This document shows, piece by piece, positions 63,700-64,000 of a stretch of DNA of 64,000 nt (its first letter is position 1; the number at the start of each line of letters is the position of its first letter). The stretch lies in contig JAIXZO010000015.1 in the NCBI GenBank assembly GCA_027489535.1, positions 1-64,000 on the forward strand, read 5' to 3'. The notes under the pieces were generated by a model. The model saw only the letters and a list, made by a program, of their open reading frames with translations, was not told where the DNA came from and made no database searches. The DNA is from Hyphomicrobiales bacterium. Lineage in GTDB: Bacteria > Pseudomonadota > Alphaproteobacteria > Rhizobiales > Beijerinckiaceae. A program made the position numbers and the translations under genes.

Positions 63700-64000
63700 T
63701 CAATAGGGGAACGGCCACATGCGAAGCTTCTGTTTCCCGATCTGCCAAAGCCGCGCGAGCCCGTGCGGTTCGACGATGAGGAAGAAAATGATGAGGCCGC
63801 CCACCACGATGTGGGTGAGATGCTCGGCGGTCGCGCCGGCCAGCGGGATGCCGATGGCGGGAAGGCCGAATTTGAGCACGGTCGGCAGCGTCGAGATGAA
63901 GGCCGCGCCGAAGAACGAGCCGATCAGGCTGCCGAGGCCGCCGATGATGACCATGAACAGGATGTTGAAGCTCTGGTTGATGTTGAACGCGTCAGACGCT
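63700..64000 (-). CDS. livM: Branched-chain-type ABC transporter permease LivM, C-terminal part
   Basis: The 3' part of a permease gene that continues beyond the window; the frame is open to base 3999. The visible 99 residues (SDAFNINQSFNILFMVIIGG, then GLGSLIGSFFGAAFISTLP and two further hydrophobic segments) match the end of LivM, including the GGxGSxxGxxxGA motif facing the ATPase. It ends 100 bases upstream of the binding-protein gene. livH and livG are expected to the right. Confidence 0.93.
   Translation of the reverse strand, partial: ASDAFNINQSFNILFMVIIGGLGSLIGSFFGAAFISTLPTVLKFGLPAIGIPLAGATAEHLTHIVVGGLIIFFLIVEPHGLARLWQIGKQKLRMWPFPY

Overview
The window is GC-rich chromosomal DNA (mid-60s % GC by eye) from an alphaproteobacterium, most likely Hyphomicrobiales (Rhizobiales). 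The lineage markers are CpdR, GapR (DUF2312), DUF2794, IalB, DUF1036, an Hsp20 gene with a ROSE-type leader, a GdhZ-class giant NAD-glutamate dehydrogenase, and an sRNA locus with anti-Shine-Dalgarno loops. No phage, insertion sequence, CRISPR array or plasmid functions are visible. Coding density is high, many genes overlap by 1-8 bases, and every complete gene appears intact.

Layout. 1-6.1 kb: end of an acyl-CoA synthetase, ialB, an ECF sigma factor coupled to a quinone oxidoreductase, an SDR, phhB, thpR and tas. 6.2-10.2 kb: the conserved tesA / ybbA-ybbP divergon. 10.3-12.5 kb: a Bax-inhibitor-1 protein, a DUF2794 gene, an orphan terminator that suggests a small RNA, and an AhpD-like protein. 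12.7-22.8 kb: gdhZ, an ABC1 kinase, a GT87 membrane protein, pepF and a TPR protein. 22.8-26.9 kb: an operon of DMT transporter, glycerate 2-kinase, DUF1036 protein and pyruvate kinase. 27-28.1 kb: an N-formylglutamate amidohydrolase homologue and gapR. 28.2-32.9 kb: an operon of a degenerate NtrC-type regulator, an LdtD-like L,D-transpeptidase and a MepK-like endopeptidase. 33.2-35.5 kb: a long coiled-coil protein and an alpha/beta hydrolase.

35.6-40.4 kb is the most accessory-looking part. It starts with an AT-rich segment, then a receiver/HWE-kinase pair, facing an OmpR-type two-component pair whose operon probably runs into two tiny exported proteins, one of them cysteine-rich. 40.5-46.2 kb: rpmJ, tRNA-Val, cpdR, a second N-formylglutamate amidohydrolase homologue, a small RNA with two CCUCC loops, hisN, hsp20 with an RpoH-like promoter and RNA thermometer, and a DHDPS-family/threonine-aldolase pair. 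A 44-base repeat occurs twice here. 46.2-56.4 kb: a 750-base non-coding stretch with repeats and a palindrome, gltB-gltD, an MltB-type transglycosylase, and galU-kdsD. 56.4-64 kb: NfeD/SPFH, an exported unknown, hemH, and a branched-chain-type ABC uptake cluster (livM, livK, livF) with an AMP-forming ligase.

Themes are central nitrogen metabolism (GdhZ against GltBD), cell-wall remodelling (LdtD/MepK/MltB), envelope sugar precursors, and cell-cycle-linked proteins (GdhZ, GapR, CpdR, a crescentin-like coiled coil). The most promising under-described items are the anti-SD small RNA at 42.4 kb, the wall operon led by a pseudo-NtrC regulator, the crescentin-like protein, and the two-component island with small exported proteins.
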